Positions 57,101 through 63,900 of a stretch of DNA of 64,000 bases are shown here, one piece after another (the first letter of the stretch is position 1; each line of letters begins with the position of its first letter). Below the pieces are notes generated by a model. That model was not told the DNA's origin and made no database searches. It saw only the letters and a list, made by a program, of their open reading frames with translations. This stretch comes from Przewalskia tangutica (Eukaryota > Streptophyta > Magnoliopsida > Solanales > Solanaceae): the NCBI GenBank assembly GCA_029844215.1, contig CM056728.1, positions 53,545,789-53,609,788 of the forward strand, read 5' to 3'. A program made the position numbers and the translations under genes.

Positions 57101-60036
57101 TGCTCCCAGCTTCAATTGCTTGTCCTTAAACTCTTTTGCTTTATTCCTTTTTAGTGTCCACCAAATTGTTGGTTGCATATAACTCTCTCTTTTTCCACTC
57201 TAGTTTCTCACTTGACTACCCATCTGAATTTGACTCTCTTGTATATATAGTGTATACACAAATATCCTAATACCTCCTTTGGTTGATGTATAATACTGTT
57301 TGATTTTGCCTTCATATGCATACAGAAATATAGTATGTCGCTTATCAGTTTTGTGCTTCAAAGTAATAACTGAAACCTTAGTTCAAAAGGAGTTCAAGAA
57401 CACTCATGATGCAATGCCTAGTTCCTATTTGTTTTACTCTGGTCTAGCTTTGTTTCTGATCAAGCTTCCTTGGAGAATGCAGGTGGTTGGTTGCAGAAGT
57501 TCGTGAAAGTATACCTAAGGTGGCTGCTGAAACACAGTCAAATTGTCCTTGTATCAATTTTTGACTGCTCTCCAATACTCTTATCCATGATGGTTGCTCA
57601 ATTCTTTTTTTTTTCTGATAAGGAATAATGGTCGCTCAATTCTGTGAGTACTGCATGTTTCTAATCATAAGCTTCCAACTTTTCTAGTGTCTTTTAGCTC
57701 CTTTGATCTCGGTGTCTTCTAAACCTGCATCTTGAGAAAGCATTGAGAACCCTTGTCCCCATGTACTTGGAGTCTTTTTATTTCTTGAACATTTTTGGTG
57801 CGGTCTTTTAGTTCCTATATACATATGATTTCTCCTTTTCAAAGTCATATATTTGTGGAAGGTCTTTATCTTTTTTTATACAGATTGTCCACGGGGTTTC
57901 CCCTTCTCCTGTCCATATGGAGAAAATATGCTCCTAGCTGGTGCTTTGATTTCAAAAAAAAAAAAAAGGCCAGCCCGGTGCACAAAGAATCCCACGTTAG
58001 CGGGGTCTGAGGAAGGGTTGTACACCAAGGGGTGTAATGTAGAAAACAAACCCTAATGCAAGCATTAGTGACTGCTTCCACGGCTCGAACGAATAATTTT
58101 ACCGTTGCTCCAAGGCTCCCTTTGTATGCTTTGATTTCAGTACTATTTAAATTTTTCCACATTGGAAAAAACATTCTTTGATATGTCCCCTAAAAGTAAA
58201 TTGAAGACATTTGTATAAAGTTTTGAAAACATTTTCTGGAAACAATGTTTGTGGAAGTTGTAAACGTGTTTGGATATTTCTAGCTTCTTTGAAGATGTGA
58301 TTGTTTTGTCCGTGAGTCTTTTGAAAAAGATTCTCGGGGAAACACTCTCAAAGCACAACTACTTTTTTTGTTTTCATAAGTAAAACGTAACACTCTCAAA
58401 TCACAAATTCAAACATACAAACAAAAAGACAGTTTTTGAATAAAGCTATTTTGCAGATAAGCTTCTGAAAACTTATTCAGTGCACTTCTCTAATATATGT
58501 CCTACAAACATTGTATGTTATATGAAAATCCGTGCTGGTGCTCACTATCTTTAACTATCAGTTGAAATGCTTGGAGTCTAACATCTAAAAGTAGGCATAA
58601 TCCTTGAAATTTCCAGATGCATGACAATCTATGCAAAAACATATTAGCAGTTAATAACGATTATTACAATTTTGTAAGAGAAGAATGCGAGTCAATTTGG
58701 GCTGCAGAAAAGGCTTTTTGATGCTTTGAAATATCACAGTGTTTCTTTAAGAGATTACACATAAAACTAATCGAAGTTATTTCAGTTATTCTCTGAAAGC
58801 TGTCAAAGAACATTTATTTTCATGTTTAAATGTTATAAAGTATATGAAACTTCATTCTCATCTTATGAGGTCTTGAACCTTTGTAGACCAAACTGATGCT
58901 GTACTTTTCTTTCTATCATCACCTGTTTGTGCAAAAGTTAATCTAGCATGTGTTCATGGATTAGTTAACCATTTGTAGTTGTTGCAAAGAAAGCTTGTGA
59001 TAACATGTAGAATCTGTTGTGATGTGGTATATGAACACATTGGATTTCTTTGGTTTGGTCTGTGATTGCAGATGCTATCCCCATATTAGCTGAAACTATA
59101 AAGATTCAGCAAACCATCTTCTTTGCTGCCACTAATGTATCTTAAGCTTGCTCTCTTAATCCTCTTCTACTTATTGTCAATAATCTGCTTTATACATTAT
59201 TAAGCAATTTTCTATATTTGTTTCCTTTATACTGCTGTTCATTGTTTTCTGAATTTTATGAGGCGTTATTTTCTTTTGTTGTGATTTATTACTTTTCATA
59301 CCTTTTATTTTCATGAAGAGTTGTCCTTTAAGGTTTTGACAAAAATCTTGATAAGTTATATGGTGTCTATCAGGAACTAGATTTTTTGGTTGAGGCCAAA
59401 AACAGCGTAAAATGTATGGATAACTTTCGGAAGCTATCTCCTCGTATTGCAGACTCTGTTTATGCCCCAAGGGTATATTGGAATTTAAGCACATCAAAGC
59501 TGTTAACCATGGAATATATGGAGGCTCCGCAAGTAAATGACTTGAAGAGCATCCAAAGACTTGGAATTCACCCGAGTGATCTTGTAAAGTTGGTATGTTG
59601 TTTGCTTTCACATTAAAAACATTATGTGATAATTTCATGGTATCCTTGGTCAAGATGGTTTAAAACTTTCATTTCTGGTATATTGCAATTTACGCATATT
59701 GGTTGTGTTTGCTGAATGCTTCATGCCCCAAGGTTATAGCCAACCTTATCTGGTTATTCATTATCCAACATTCCATTTACTTTCTGTTGTTTTTGCATAG
59801 ATGTCTCTATCTCATGACATTCTCTGAAAGATGTAAATCAATAGGTGTACATCAGTTTCTCTGATATAGTTTTGTACTTTTCAATTGAAGTAATGATTAA
59901 AGGATTATTATACCACCTATGTAGGTTAGTGAGACTTTTGCTGAAATGATGTTCAAACATGGTTTTGTGCATTGTGATCCACATGCTGCAAACCTGCTAG
60001 TCCGCCCTTTGCCTTCTGGCCGCAGAAGCATTTTTG
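35978..60036 (+). CDS. ADCK1: ADCK1-type ABC1/UbiB atypical kinase, 5' eight exons
   Basis: A member of the ABC1/UbiB (ADCK) protein kinase-like family, of the ADCK1 branch (plant relative ATH9). ADCK proteins are mitochondrial or plastid atypical kinases or ATPases; ADCK1 is mitochondrial in animals. Joined exons 35978-36161, 40444-40598, 40741-40866, 41021-41116, 41195-41295, 57483-57519, 59374-59592 and 59925-60036 give 343 codons with no stop or frameshift. Visible hallmarks are a hydrophobic Ala-rich N-terminal segment (about 10-26), KLGQ (105-108, the KxGQ motif), the Ala-rich loop ASASLAQ (166-172), VAVK with the ATP-site Lys187, ELDF (234-237), and HCDPHAAN (322-329) with catalytic Asp324 and Asn329. 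The metal-binding LDHG and C-terminus lie beyond the window; the family is about 500-540 residues. Start chosen at the first in-frame ATG. Introns 1 and 5 are swollen with transposons, but all splice sites are GT-AG. Confidence 0.92.
36162..37640 (+). other. ADCK1 intron 1, proximal part
   Basis: AT-rich intron sequence without any gene that I recognise. The minus frame at 36405-36587 and others are chance. A tRNA-like word at 36854-36870 is too weak to call a SINE. Confidence 0.6.
37650..38090 (+). pseudogene. LINE (L1-type) reverse transcriptase fragment
   Basis: The frame opens with GVLCKLDFEKANDHVNWKFL, the plant L1 RT block where DFEKAYDHVNW is usual. It continues with a degenerate RGLRQGDPLSP block near 37880-37905 and then LFVDDTLSF near 38030-38055, an F-V-D-D version of the catalytic Y/F-x-D-D box. 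Several frameshifts break it. It is in gene orientation inside intron 1 and lacks both the endonuclease and C-terminal parts. Confidence 0.85.
38204..38664 (+). pseudogene. RTE-type LINE reverse transcriptase fragment, copy 1
   Basis: Translated pieces include MFIDLEKTYDKV, YIRAIKDMYNETK, TLKPFLFSLVMDELT, and the catalytic LFADDIVLID near 38534-38563. The pattern DLEKAYDRVPRE...LFADDIVLID is that of plant RTE-like non-LTR elements. Stops and small deletions make it a pseudogene. It is followed directly by a second copy of the same segment. Confidence 0.82.
38665..39290 (+). pseudogene. RTE-type LINE reverse transcriptase fragment, copy 2
   Basis: It repeats the preceding unit, from the shared start 'ccagaagatgtgac', with about 80 bp of extra AT-rich sequence near its beginning. 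Its reading is better than in copy 1: YISVIKDMYNEIKIVV, PFLFSLVVDELTHHI, CMLFADDIVLIDETRD, and LSRNKTG, followed by a degenerate ECKFNDVIHEATVEV. The reading frame at 38845-39180 is open. The upstream start and the rest of the LINE are absent. Confidence 0.82.
39430..40265 (-). pseudogene. LINE (L1-type) C-terminal region with zf-RVT domain
   Basis: Read from 40261 leftwards: TPYGVSLWRSIRVLWP, KTSFWEDKWLGN, then after a frame break LWWKEDSKGMFKVNSAYKFL, PWKHIWKVNIPYKVACFTWL and the zinc-binding CSKCYLCGEEVETVGHLFLQ followed by a Cys. This is the reverse-transcriptase zinc-binding domain at the end of plant L1 ORF2. It lies opposite to the gene, 180 bp before exon 2. The 3' side (39300-39430) probably holds the LINE's 3' end but I see no poly-T tail. 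Confidence 0.85.
40444..40598 (+). CDS. ADCK1: ADCK1 exon 2
   Basis: Codons 62-113. It starts after the acceptor TTGTTAG and reads DYEYSLWGLPEGSAER, then the helix RGARRLEELCFRNGG and the KxGQ motif KLGQ at residues 105-108. In this family KxGQ lies over the active site and restrains protein kinase activity. The donor is CAGCTG|GTATGC, phase 0. Confidence 0.93.
40741..40866 (+). CDS. ADCK1: ADCK1 exon 3
   Basis: Codons 114-155, starting EYLVPEEYVCIMRESML after the acceptor TTGCGCAG and ending GGAPDE|GTATGT. Phase 0 at both ends. The PEEY motif follows the KxGQ helix in ADCK1 proteins. Confidence 0.93.
41021..41116 (+). CDS. ADCK1: ADCK1 exon 4
   Basis: Codons 156-187, IFDEFDPVPIASASLAQVH through DGQKVAVK. 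It carries the Ala-rich nucleotide loop that replaces the Gly-rich loop of ordinary kinases, and Lys187 of the VAVK motif. The donor is AAG|GTCCTA, phase 0. Confidence 0.93.
41195..41295 (+). CDS. ADCK1: ADCK1 exon 5
   Basis: Codons 188-220 plus two bases, VQHTHMIDTAAADYATVELI to FFPSFDY. It ends TACAG|GTTAGA in phase 2, opening the very long intron 5. The 78-bp intron before it is of ordinary size. Confidence 0.92.
41500..42320 (+). pseudogene. LINE (L1-type) ORF2 C-terminal fragment
   Basis: Short blocks in shifting frames: TRDVTMPFGCGLWSNI, ISFKVGDRGRV, VNEFQRLMALLHRQ and TWLATRGMIMTAKNLR, then a zinc-binding stretch with CYMCK near 42230-42260. The order matches the end of plant L1 ORF2 (the zf-RVT domain). 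Many stops show it is old. The following copia element begins inside or just after it. Confidence 0.75.
42324..42690 (+). repeat. Copia 5' LTR
   Basis: About 367 bp; the right end (AATCCTAACA) is firm because it is shared with the 3' LTR, the left end is inferred from a TG near 42324. It contains TATATATAG at 42460-42468 and the stretch GACTAGGGCGCCG found again near 44784. Confidence 0.65.
42734..43612 (+). pseudogene. Copia Gag
   Basis: Starts MRGEDGSTHDIGKFDGTYFA and FWRMQIEDYLYDRKLHEP, hits a stop near 42860, then continues from 42913 in a long open frame: MMKVLSDMYEKPSANNMAFL, FPLKMEEGAPVATHMNEFN and a zinc knuckle CWNCGKSDHIKKNC (C-x2-C-x4-H-x4-C). The frame ends in SWVLESE, where a working protease would read SWVLDSGA, so the catalytic Asp is Glu and the frame shifts. 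Role when active: particle assembly and RNA packaging. Confidence 0.88.
43613..44045 (+). pseudogene. Copia protease remainder and GAG-pre-integrase domain
   Basis: Frame 43617-43823 reads YVAGNRGKVYLVDGKPLDVV and VWKIIKARHVPKLMRSLM, the protease C-terminal half. Frame 43820-44095 reads KKIGTLYMTKSCRD and ELWHCRLGHMSEKGMKLLV, the pre-integrase domain. At about 44045 the sequence jumps from the end of this domain directly into reverse transcriptase, so the integrase was removed by deletion. Confidence 0.85.
44046..44660 (+). pseudogene. Copia reverse transcriptase fragment
   Basis: Contains MNVKTAFSSR (normally MDVKTAFLHG), IYMKQPEGFEVKEKEKLVCK, SLYGLRQARRQRYKKF, and the catalytic ILLFYVDDMLIVGAD with the Y-V-D-D box near 44320. 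It continues EEFAMKDLGAAKQILGMRI and PYASAIGSLMYEARPDIAHA after a frame break near 44575. The RNase H domain is missing. The enzyme would copy element RNA into DNA; this copy lacks key parts. Confidence 0.88.
44751..44998 (+). repeat. Copia 3' LTR, 5'-truncated
   Basis: From GTATTATGTTCGCCCTAG to ATCCTAACA it matches 42434-42690. The first 100 bp of the LTR are missing and replaced by a short patchwork (44690-44750) made of repeats of neighbouring LTR and pol sequence. Confidence 0.82.
45009..45479 (-). mobile_element. TRIM retroelement in tandem (LTR-internal-LTR-internal-LTR)
   Basis: Three LTR-like units start at 45009, 45231 and 45453, each beginning TGTAAGGAATGAATCTTGG or a variant, about 120-130 bp long. 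They are separated by about 100 bp interiors ending GCTCTGATACCA at 45219-45230 and 45441-45452. That word is the reverse of TGGTATCAGAGC, the initiator tRNA-Met binding site, so the array is in minus orientation. There is no coding sequence. The third LTR is cut at about 45479 by a gypsy element and its remainder is at 53153-53247. Confidence 0.8.
45483..46011 (-). repeat. Gypsy 3' LTR, truncated
   Basis: From about 45500 to 46011 it matches 52655-53152 and ends AGGTCGTTACA, so the LTR begins TGTAACGACCTGTCC on the element strand. It lacks the rest of the LTR. The first 15-20 bases (tagcttttgaggttgagtta) look like a flipped piece of the TRIM. Confidence 0.8.
46085..46450 (-). pseudogene. Chromodomain with inverted and direct duplication
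   Basis: The minus strand encodes a chromodomain, which tethers chromovirus integrase to histone marks. Start segment S (46378-46450) reads DSMLFYQNLEFEAEPMPILN, and end segment E encodes VKVQW..NPVEEATWETEAD in shifted frame. Instead of E-S the region is E (46085-46193), inverted S (46196-46268), E again (46269-46376), then S. The two S arms are nearly perfect inverted repeats about 70 bp long, able to fold as a hairpin around a 108-bp loop. Confidence 0.85.
46451..47740 (-). pseudogene. Gypsy integrase region
   Basis: The zinc-binding head is visible at about 47350-47500: EEAHSSRYSIHLGATKMYRD and CVNCQQVKYEHQ. The catalytic core (46850-47330) is broken by many stops. The C-terminal part 46451-46810 is open and reads RLLAAQSRQKEYADQIVRDM, VLLKVSPMKGVMRFGKRWKL and LSGIHLVFHVSLLKKYHADG. 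Integrase would join element DNA to the genome; this copy is inactive. Confidence 0.83.
47731..48237 (-). pseudogene. Gypsy RNase H domain
   Basis: Open frame with VYSDASRIGLGCVLMQEGRV, YASRKLKVHKKNYPTHDWEL, VFALKIWRHYLYEG and KANVVADVLSRK. The catalytic Asp of the FTDHKSLQ motif is replaced (VFTNHRSLQ), so even this open segment should be inactive. It would degrade the RNA strand during reverse transcription. Confidence 0.87.
48238..48912 (-). pseudogene. Gypsy reverse transcriptase domain
   Basis: Blocks in order: GALVLFVKDGIM (48820-48860), CIDYRPLNKVTIRNKYLIPR (48760-48820), TAFRTRNSHYEFLVMSFEFT with NAPGAFMDLMN, then the catalytic VIVFIDDILVYSKS (F-I-D-D, about 48490-48530), followed by EGIMVDPKNIEAVRKWARPT. 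Frameshifts at about 48690 and 48440 split it. The N-terminal end is lost at the junction with the LTR fragment near 48913. Confidence 0.88.
48914..50913 (-). mobile_element. Long-LTR fragment inside the gypsy element
   Basis: Right-hand 2 kb of a minus-oriented LTR of the family seen in region 1. It ends ACGGGGTATAACA at 50913 and matches 1-1279 and parts of 28817-32699 (for example 'actcgcatca...gctaatccatg'). The TGTCACACCCC end is missing, so the left side was removed, probably together with the gypsy gag. It carries a short tandem repeat near 49005-49110 and a very GC-rich patch at 50490-50640. Confidence 0.8.
49005..49110. repeat. Short tandem repeat in LTR fragment
   Basis: About 3.5 copies of a 30-40 bp unit, 'cataagcactaccggcctatcatat', between about 49018 and 49110. 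It is not present in the other LTR copies. Confidence 0.8.
50914..53152 (-). repeat. Gypsy 5' LTR and adjoining leader
   Basis: Non-coding. It ends GGGTCGTTACA at 53152, so the element starts TGTAACGACCCGTCCG on the minus strand. The last 500 bp match 45500-46011. The inner limit is unclear because gag, PBS and the far end of the LTR cannot be identified next to it. A polar (cat)n-like tract lies near 51265-51285 and a tgaa run near 51095-51112. The short frames here do not look like genes. Confidence 0.7.
53153..53247 (-). mobile_element. Remainder of a TRIM LTR
   Basis: CTCAACCTTAAAAGCTAACTC to GTCTAACA continues the TRIM LTR that stops near 45479. Together the two parts make a full LTR of about 120 bp. 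The gypsy element therefore inserted into the third LTR of the TRIM array. Confidence 0.75.
53653..56965 (-). mobile_element. hAT transposon with 8-bp TSD
   Basis: Imperfect terminal inverted repeats TAAGGGTGGCCAGTGGGA (left) and TAAGGTTGCCCAGTGGGC (right, reverse complemented), flanked by a perfect 8-bp duplication AGTAAATC (53645-53652 and 56966-56973). Length 3313 bp. It carries a decayed Ac/Tam3-type transposase gene on the minus strand. GC-rich subterminal stretches ('gggacggg', 'gggccgggccggg') lie inside both ends, the likely transposase-binding zones. Confidence 0.95.
53976..56345 (-). pseudogene. hAT transposase pseudogene
   Basis: From right to left: a BED zinc finger with CKICSEVYKFKTGKGQGGTG (about 55930-55990), a GPKYDKHKDRESLAKLVVVT block near 55770, then TITSNIGRSTNGNYYLNVTC and HWIDHNWSMKKRI at 55450-55530, ITLDNASANDYV near 55310 and the dimerisation domain ASESAFSASRFQIGEHRHSL at 54200-54270. 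In hAT enzymes the first catalytic Asp is usually TSD; here TSN, and the frames are broken in at least five places. The enzyme would cut and paste the element. Confidence 0.9.
57483..57519 (+). CDS. ADCK1: ADCK1 exon 6 (37-bp micro-exon)
   Basis: Its first base completes Arg221 begun by exon 5, then WLVAEVRESIPK (222-233). Acceptor GAATGCAG, donor CCTAAG|GTGGCT, phase 0. It matches the FxYxWLVxE segment that links to ELDF in ADCK1 proteins. It was found by phase and family pattern, being too short to stand out as a reading frame. Confidence 0.9.
57520..59373 (+). other. ADCK1 intron 6
   Basis: 1.85 kb, GT...AG. It contains a SINE at 57968-58124. The rest is AT-rich with no gene that I recognise. 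Confidence 0.75.
57968..58124 (-). mobile_element. Au-type SINE
   Basis: On the minus strand it reads GAGCCTTGGAGCAACGGTAA (A-box region), then GTTCGAGCCGTGGAAGCAGT (B-box GTTCGAGCC) and ends in TTTGTGCACCGGGCTGG, followed by a run of 14 T (A's at 57954-57967 on the plus strand). These are hallmarks of the widespread plant Au SINE. Pol III would transcribe it. It is diverged from consensus by several changes in the middle. Confidence 0.85.
59374..59592 (+). CDS. ADCK1: ADCK1 exon 7
   Basis: Codons 234-306. It starts ELDFLVEAKNSVKCMDNFRK, with the Glu and Asp of the family's ExD motif, and continues VYWNLSTSKLLTMEYMEAPQ with the hinge region. It ends DLVKL|GTATGT, phase 0. Confidence 0.94.
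59925..60036 (+). CDS. ADCK1: ADCK1 exon 8
   Basis: Codons 307-343 plus one base. VSETFAEMMFKHGFVHCDPH then AANLLVRPLPSG. The catalytic-loop motif HCDPHAAN is intact. It ends ATTTTTG|GTAAGC, phase 1. The next exon, with LDHG, should follow but is not in the window up to 64000. Confidence 0.94.
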
Positions 60037-60975
60037 GTAAGCCTTTCATCTCTATCGTAATATTTTATATTTCTTGCTGGAGTTAGATGGTACCTGCTGT
60101 CTATGCAAGGAATTTCAAGTTAATTTCGATGTTGCTGAAAGTTGTCTTTCCTTCTGCTTTAGTGGAAAATCTGTAATTCAATTATCCGATATTGAAATAT
60201 CTCGTGTATCATGCATTAAATTTACGTGCCAGGTCTAGAGCAGTTTTTGGTTTATATCCGTTACACCATACCTCAAAGGCGAATATTTTTTGTTTTCTGT
60301 GTCTGCCTGCACATAGGTTAGGGAGGTAAAGCCATGTCAATTTGAAGCATGTGAGCAATCTTAAAGGATGCAAATAAGGTGGGATGGGTTTGGGGGGGGG
60401 GGGGTATCTCCACCCACCACTGCCTATTGGATATATTTCACCTCATAAAAGATGCAATAGTTCTAAGTCAAGATATAATGTGGCACCCAAGGGTGTGACC
60501 TATAGGTCAAGGAAGTAGGGTTGAGAACCATGAGGTCTCAGATTCAATTTTCAGCCGAGGCAAAAACACTAGGTAATTTCTTCCCATTTGTCCAAGTCTT
60601 GGTGGACAGAGTTACTCGGTACCTGTAATGGTGGGACTCATTCCTCTCATGATTTCCATGACACAAATCTTACTCTAGGGATCGCCCCATGAAATTAGTT
60701 GAGGTGCGCACAAGCTGACGCGGACATCATGGTTATCAAAACAAATGCGAAGCTAAAAGTAGTCCCATTTGGATTTGGTAGTGGGTTTTTCTTGGAAAGA
60801 ATTGATTTTGGATTTGGTTTCCGGAAACAATTGTGCGTGTTTGGATTTAGTATTTTTGCAAAGCTATTTTTCACTTTTGAACAAGCACAATATCCTCATT
60901 CCCTCTATGTGATTTTTTTTCCTGAACTACCACTTCAAACTCGATAGATCCGCCCGGGGGGGGGGGGGGGGAGGG
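60037..60975 (+). other. ADCK1 intron 8, proximal part
   Basis: Intron sequence with a SINE at 60481-60741 and two G runs (about 60391-60403 and 60957-60975). The frame at 60699-60947 is not a gene. Confidence 0.65.
60481..60741 (+). mobile_element. tRNA-derived SINE of the TS/SolS kind
   Basis: TGTGACCTATAGGTCAAGGA (decayed A box) is followed by GAACCATGAGGTCTCAGATT with a decayed B box (GATTCAATTTT for GGTTCAAATCC). Then come the body words AACACTAGGTAATTTCTTCC and CTTGGTGGACAGAGTTACTC, and a tail at GGACATCATGGTTATCAAAA. I know this order from SINEs of tobacco and other Solanaceae. Confidence 0.8.
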
Positions 60976-63900
60976 GGAGTTGTGGAAATAATATACCTGT
61001 CTAACGGATTGACCCGGACTAGACCGATGGCGTTCTGGGTTGAGCGATTCGGTCCGATTCATTCGGATTTCGATCGGCCGTCTTGGTCGGGTTGAACCGA
61101 TTCGGTCGGTTCATTCTGGATTTCGATCGGCGTCTGGTCAAGGTTGAACAAGACCTACCGTCCGTTTTTGTAAATTTCGAAATTCCAACTAAATTCAAAT
61201 TAAATATGTAATATAATATAATATAGTTTATAACTTTATACTTTATAGTTATATTGTAGTTATATAAACTATATTAATTTTTTTTAATTTTTTTATTCCG
61301 AAAATTTATTAATTTATTAAATTAGTAGACATAAGATACGTTAACAAATAACAACTAAAGAGATAATAAAATAAAAACTAATGATAAGATGTAAACTTGC
61401 GAACTTTCATTATTCATAATGTTAATTGTTAATAAGAGTACATAATGAAGTAATAATAATTGTTATTTACATATTATGCATCCTTCTTGCAAGTTCTTCG
61501 TAATTTATAGGTTGCTCCATAGCCTCTAAATCTGGAGTATTAATTCCAGTCCCGGTTGCGCTCCCGGTTTTCAAAATATTGTTGATTTCTTCATCTTTCG
61601 GAGAGTCAACATCTTCATATCCTTGATTTCTTCTCTCTTATCTGATCCAATCCCTTAAGCATACTAACACTTCTAATGTGCTTCCGCCCAATGAGTGACA
61701 TATGTCTCCTATTTGATCTCGTGTTTGGCTGAATGCACTTTCAGAAGCCACTGTTGAGATATACACATTAAGAACATCCCGTGCCATAGCTGCTAGTACC
61801 GGAAATTGTCTTTTGTTATCCTGCCACCATTGTAAAGGTTGAAAGTTCTTCGGCTCCGTTGGCTTTTGCAAATAAAACTGCATCTCATCACAATTTCGAG
61901 TTGTGCTTGCTTGTGTTGTTTCAAAAGTGCTCCATATAGATAAAGATTCATTTCATCGTCTTCATCGAATCCTGCAGATGTAGACACAGAAGCAGAAGCA
62001 GAACTAGAAGGAATATTAGTAGCAGAGTTGTTGTTGTTGTCATGTAATATAGCATAATAATCATATAATTTAGCTAAATTAGTATAAAGTTTACATATGC
62101 AATCAAATGAAGATGAAGTTTCTATTTCACCTACTTCCATATAAGTATATAAACTAAATATAAAATTATGACAATCTATTTTTTTAATAGAAGGATTTAA
62201 GACTGCACCAATACAATAAATATCAGGAATAAGAAAAAAATATTTTTTAAACTTTTCAAACATAACTGTAACTGCAGCTTTATGTTTTATATTTGATTTT
62301 AAACCATAAAGTAAATATGAAATTTCAGCTATATGAGCTAAAGCATTACAAACTGTTGGGTAATAAGACCCCGAAAATTCAACAGAGAAAAAAATAGAAG
62401 GAGGAGCTTTTGATCATTGCATAGATATAAAAGCAAATTGAAAACGGAAATCGCCGGAGCCTTAGAATAAATTACACTAGCAGCAGTGTAAAATTTACGT
62501 AATTTTTTTAAAAGTTCAGCAATTGATTTCCAAACATCGTCGGTTAACATATAAATCGCGTTCTTACAATGAACATTTGAAACATGTTATGGGGTCTTTA
62601 TACTTATAACATTCTTTTAAAAATAAATAAGTATAATTCCACCGTGTAATAATCTCTTGTGGCATGAATTTAGGTCTCAAATCAAATTGTTTACATTTTT
62701 CTTTAAATTCTATAAGTCTATTTTTTCTATTATTACATTGAATAACTCCAACAACTCTTTTGACAATTTGTATTTCAGTTGCAAATAACTCAAGATCACT
62801 TTTAACAATTAAATTATAAATATGACAAGCACAACGAACATGAAATATATCAGGAAATGACGGTTCTAATTCCACTTTTAAAAGATCTACAACAGCAGTA
62901 TTATTAGATACATTATCGAATGATATACAAAGTATTTTTTTATAAAGATTATAGTTTTTGGCATAAGCACAAATAGTTTCGCTTATATATTTTTCAGTAT
63001 AACTTTGATCCTCGTCATACGAAAAAGCAATAATATGTTTATCCATTTTAAAATTTTCATCAATTCAATGACAAGTAATTATTAAATAATCATAACCGTT
63101 TAAAGCATGCCCAATGTCTGCAGTAAAACTAACTAGGCATGGAAGATTAGTGAACAAATATTGCAAAAAAATAACATAATCATTATGAAGTCTAAAAACA
63201 TCGGCTCTACAAGTACTACGAGAAACACCTGTAAAACAAGGATTATATACTATTTGAGTATATGTAATTAAATATGAAAAAGAAGCAAAGAAAAAGGTAA
63301 ACAACCTCCGACAATCATTTTTGCTAATTCAATGCGATCTTTCTTTGGATCGTACTTAGCCAACCCCCCCGTTAATGGATTAAGTTGTTGTTGATCGGAT
63401 TCTAAATCAGTGGCAACACTCCATTGTATCGGATGATCTTTCAATAAATGCCTACCTATAGTGTCCGTCCCTCCGTCACCACCCCCTCTCTTATGTTTGT
63501 AAGTTTTCCCACAAATATTACATTTAACTCTATCAGTGTCCCCAACTCTATCATAAAAGAGCCACACTTTATTCATTTTTCTCCTTACTTCTGGTTCTGT
63601 AACCTCTGGTAAAGGAGGTCTACGACTACCACTAGCAGTACCAACATTGACAGAAGGAACACTAGTAGGTGTAGGAGGTTCAGTTTCTTCAAGTTCAACA
63701 ATATTATCTAATTGAACGTTATCATATTCATTATCTTCTATTCCAAAATCTTCTTGCATTTGATCATAATCTATATTTTGATTAGATGATGAAGAACCTA
63801 TAGATTTTACCCTGAACTAGATTTACTACGATCCGACGATTCCCTTAGCAAAGACATTATAAAATATTTAAATAATCAACAAATAAATATGACAATTTAA

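Larger units (their letters stand above)
41296..57482 (+). other. ADCK1 intron 5, about 16.2 kb of nested mobile DNA
   Basis: Bounded by GT (41296) and AG (57482). In order it holds a LINE fragment, a Tork-type copia element, a TRIM array, a gypsy chromovirus with an LTR fragment inside, a further TRIM piece and a hAT element. At 41380-41470 and 53250-53640 I see only unassigned intron sequence. 56974-57482 is likewise without a feature I can name. Confidence 0.85.
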
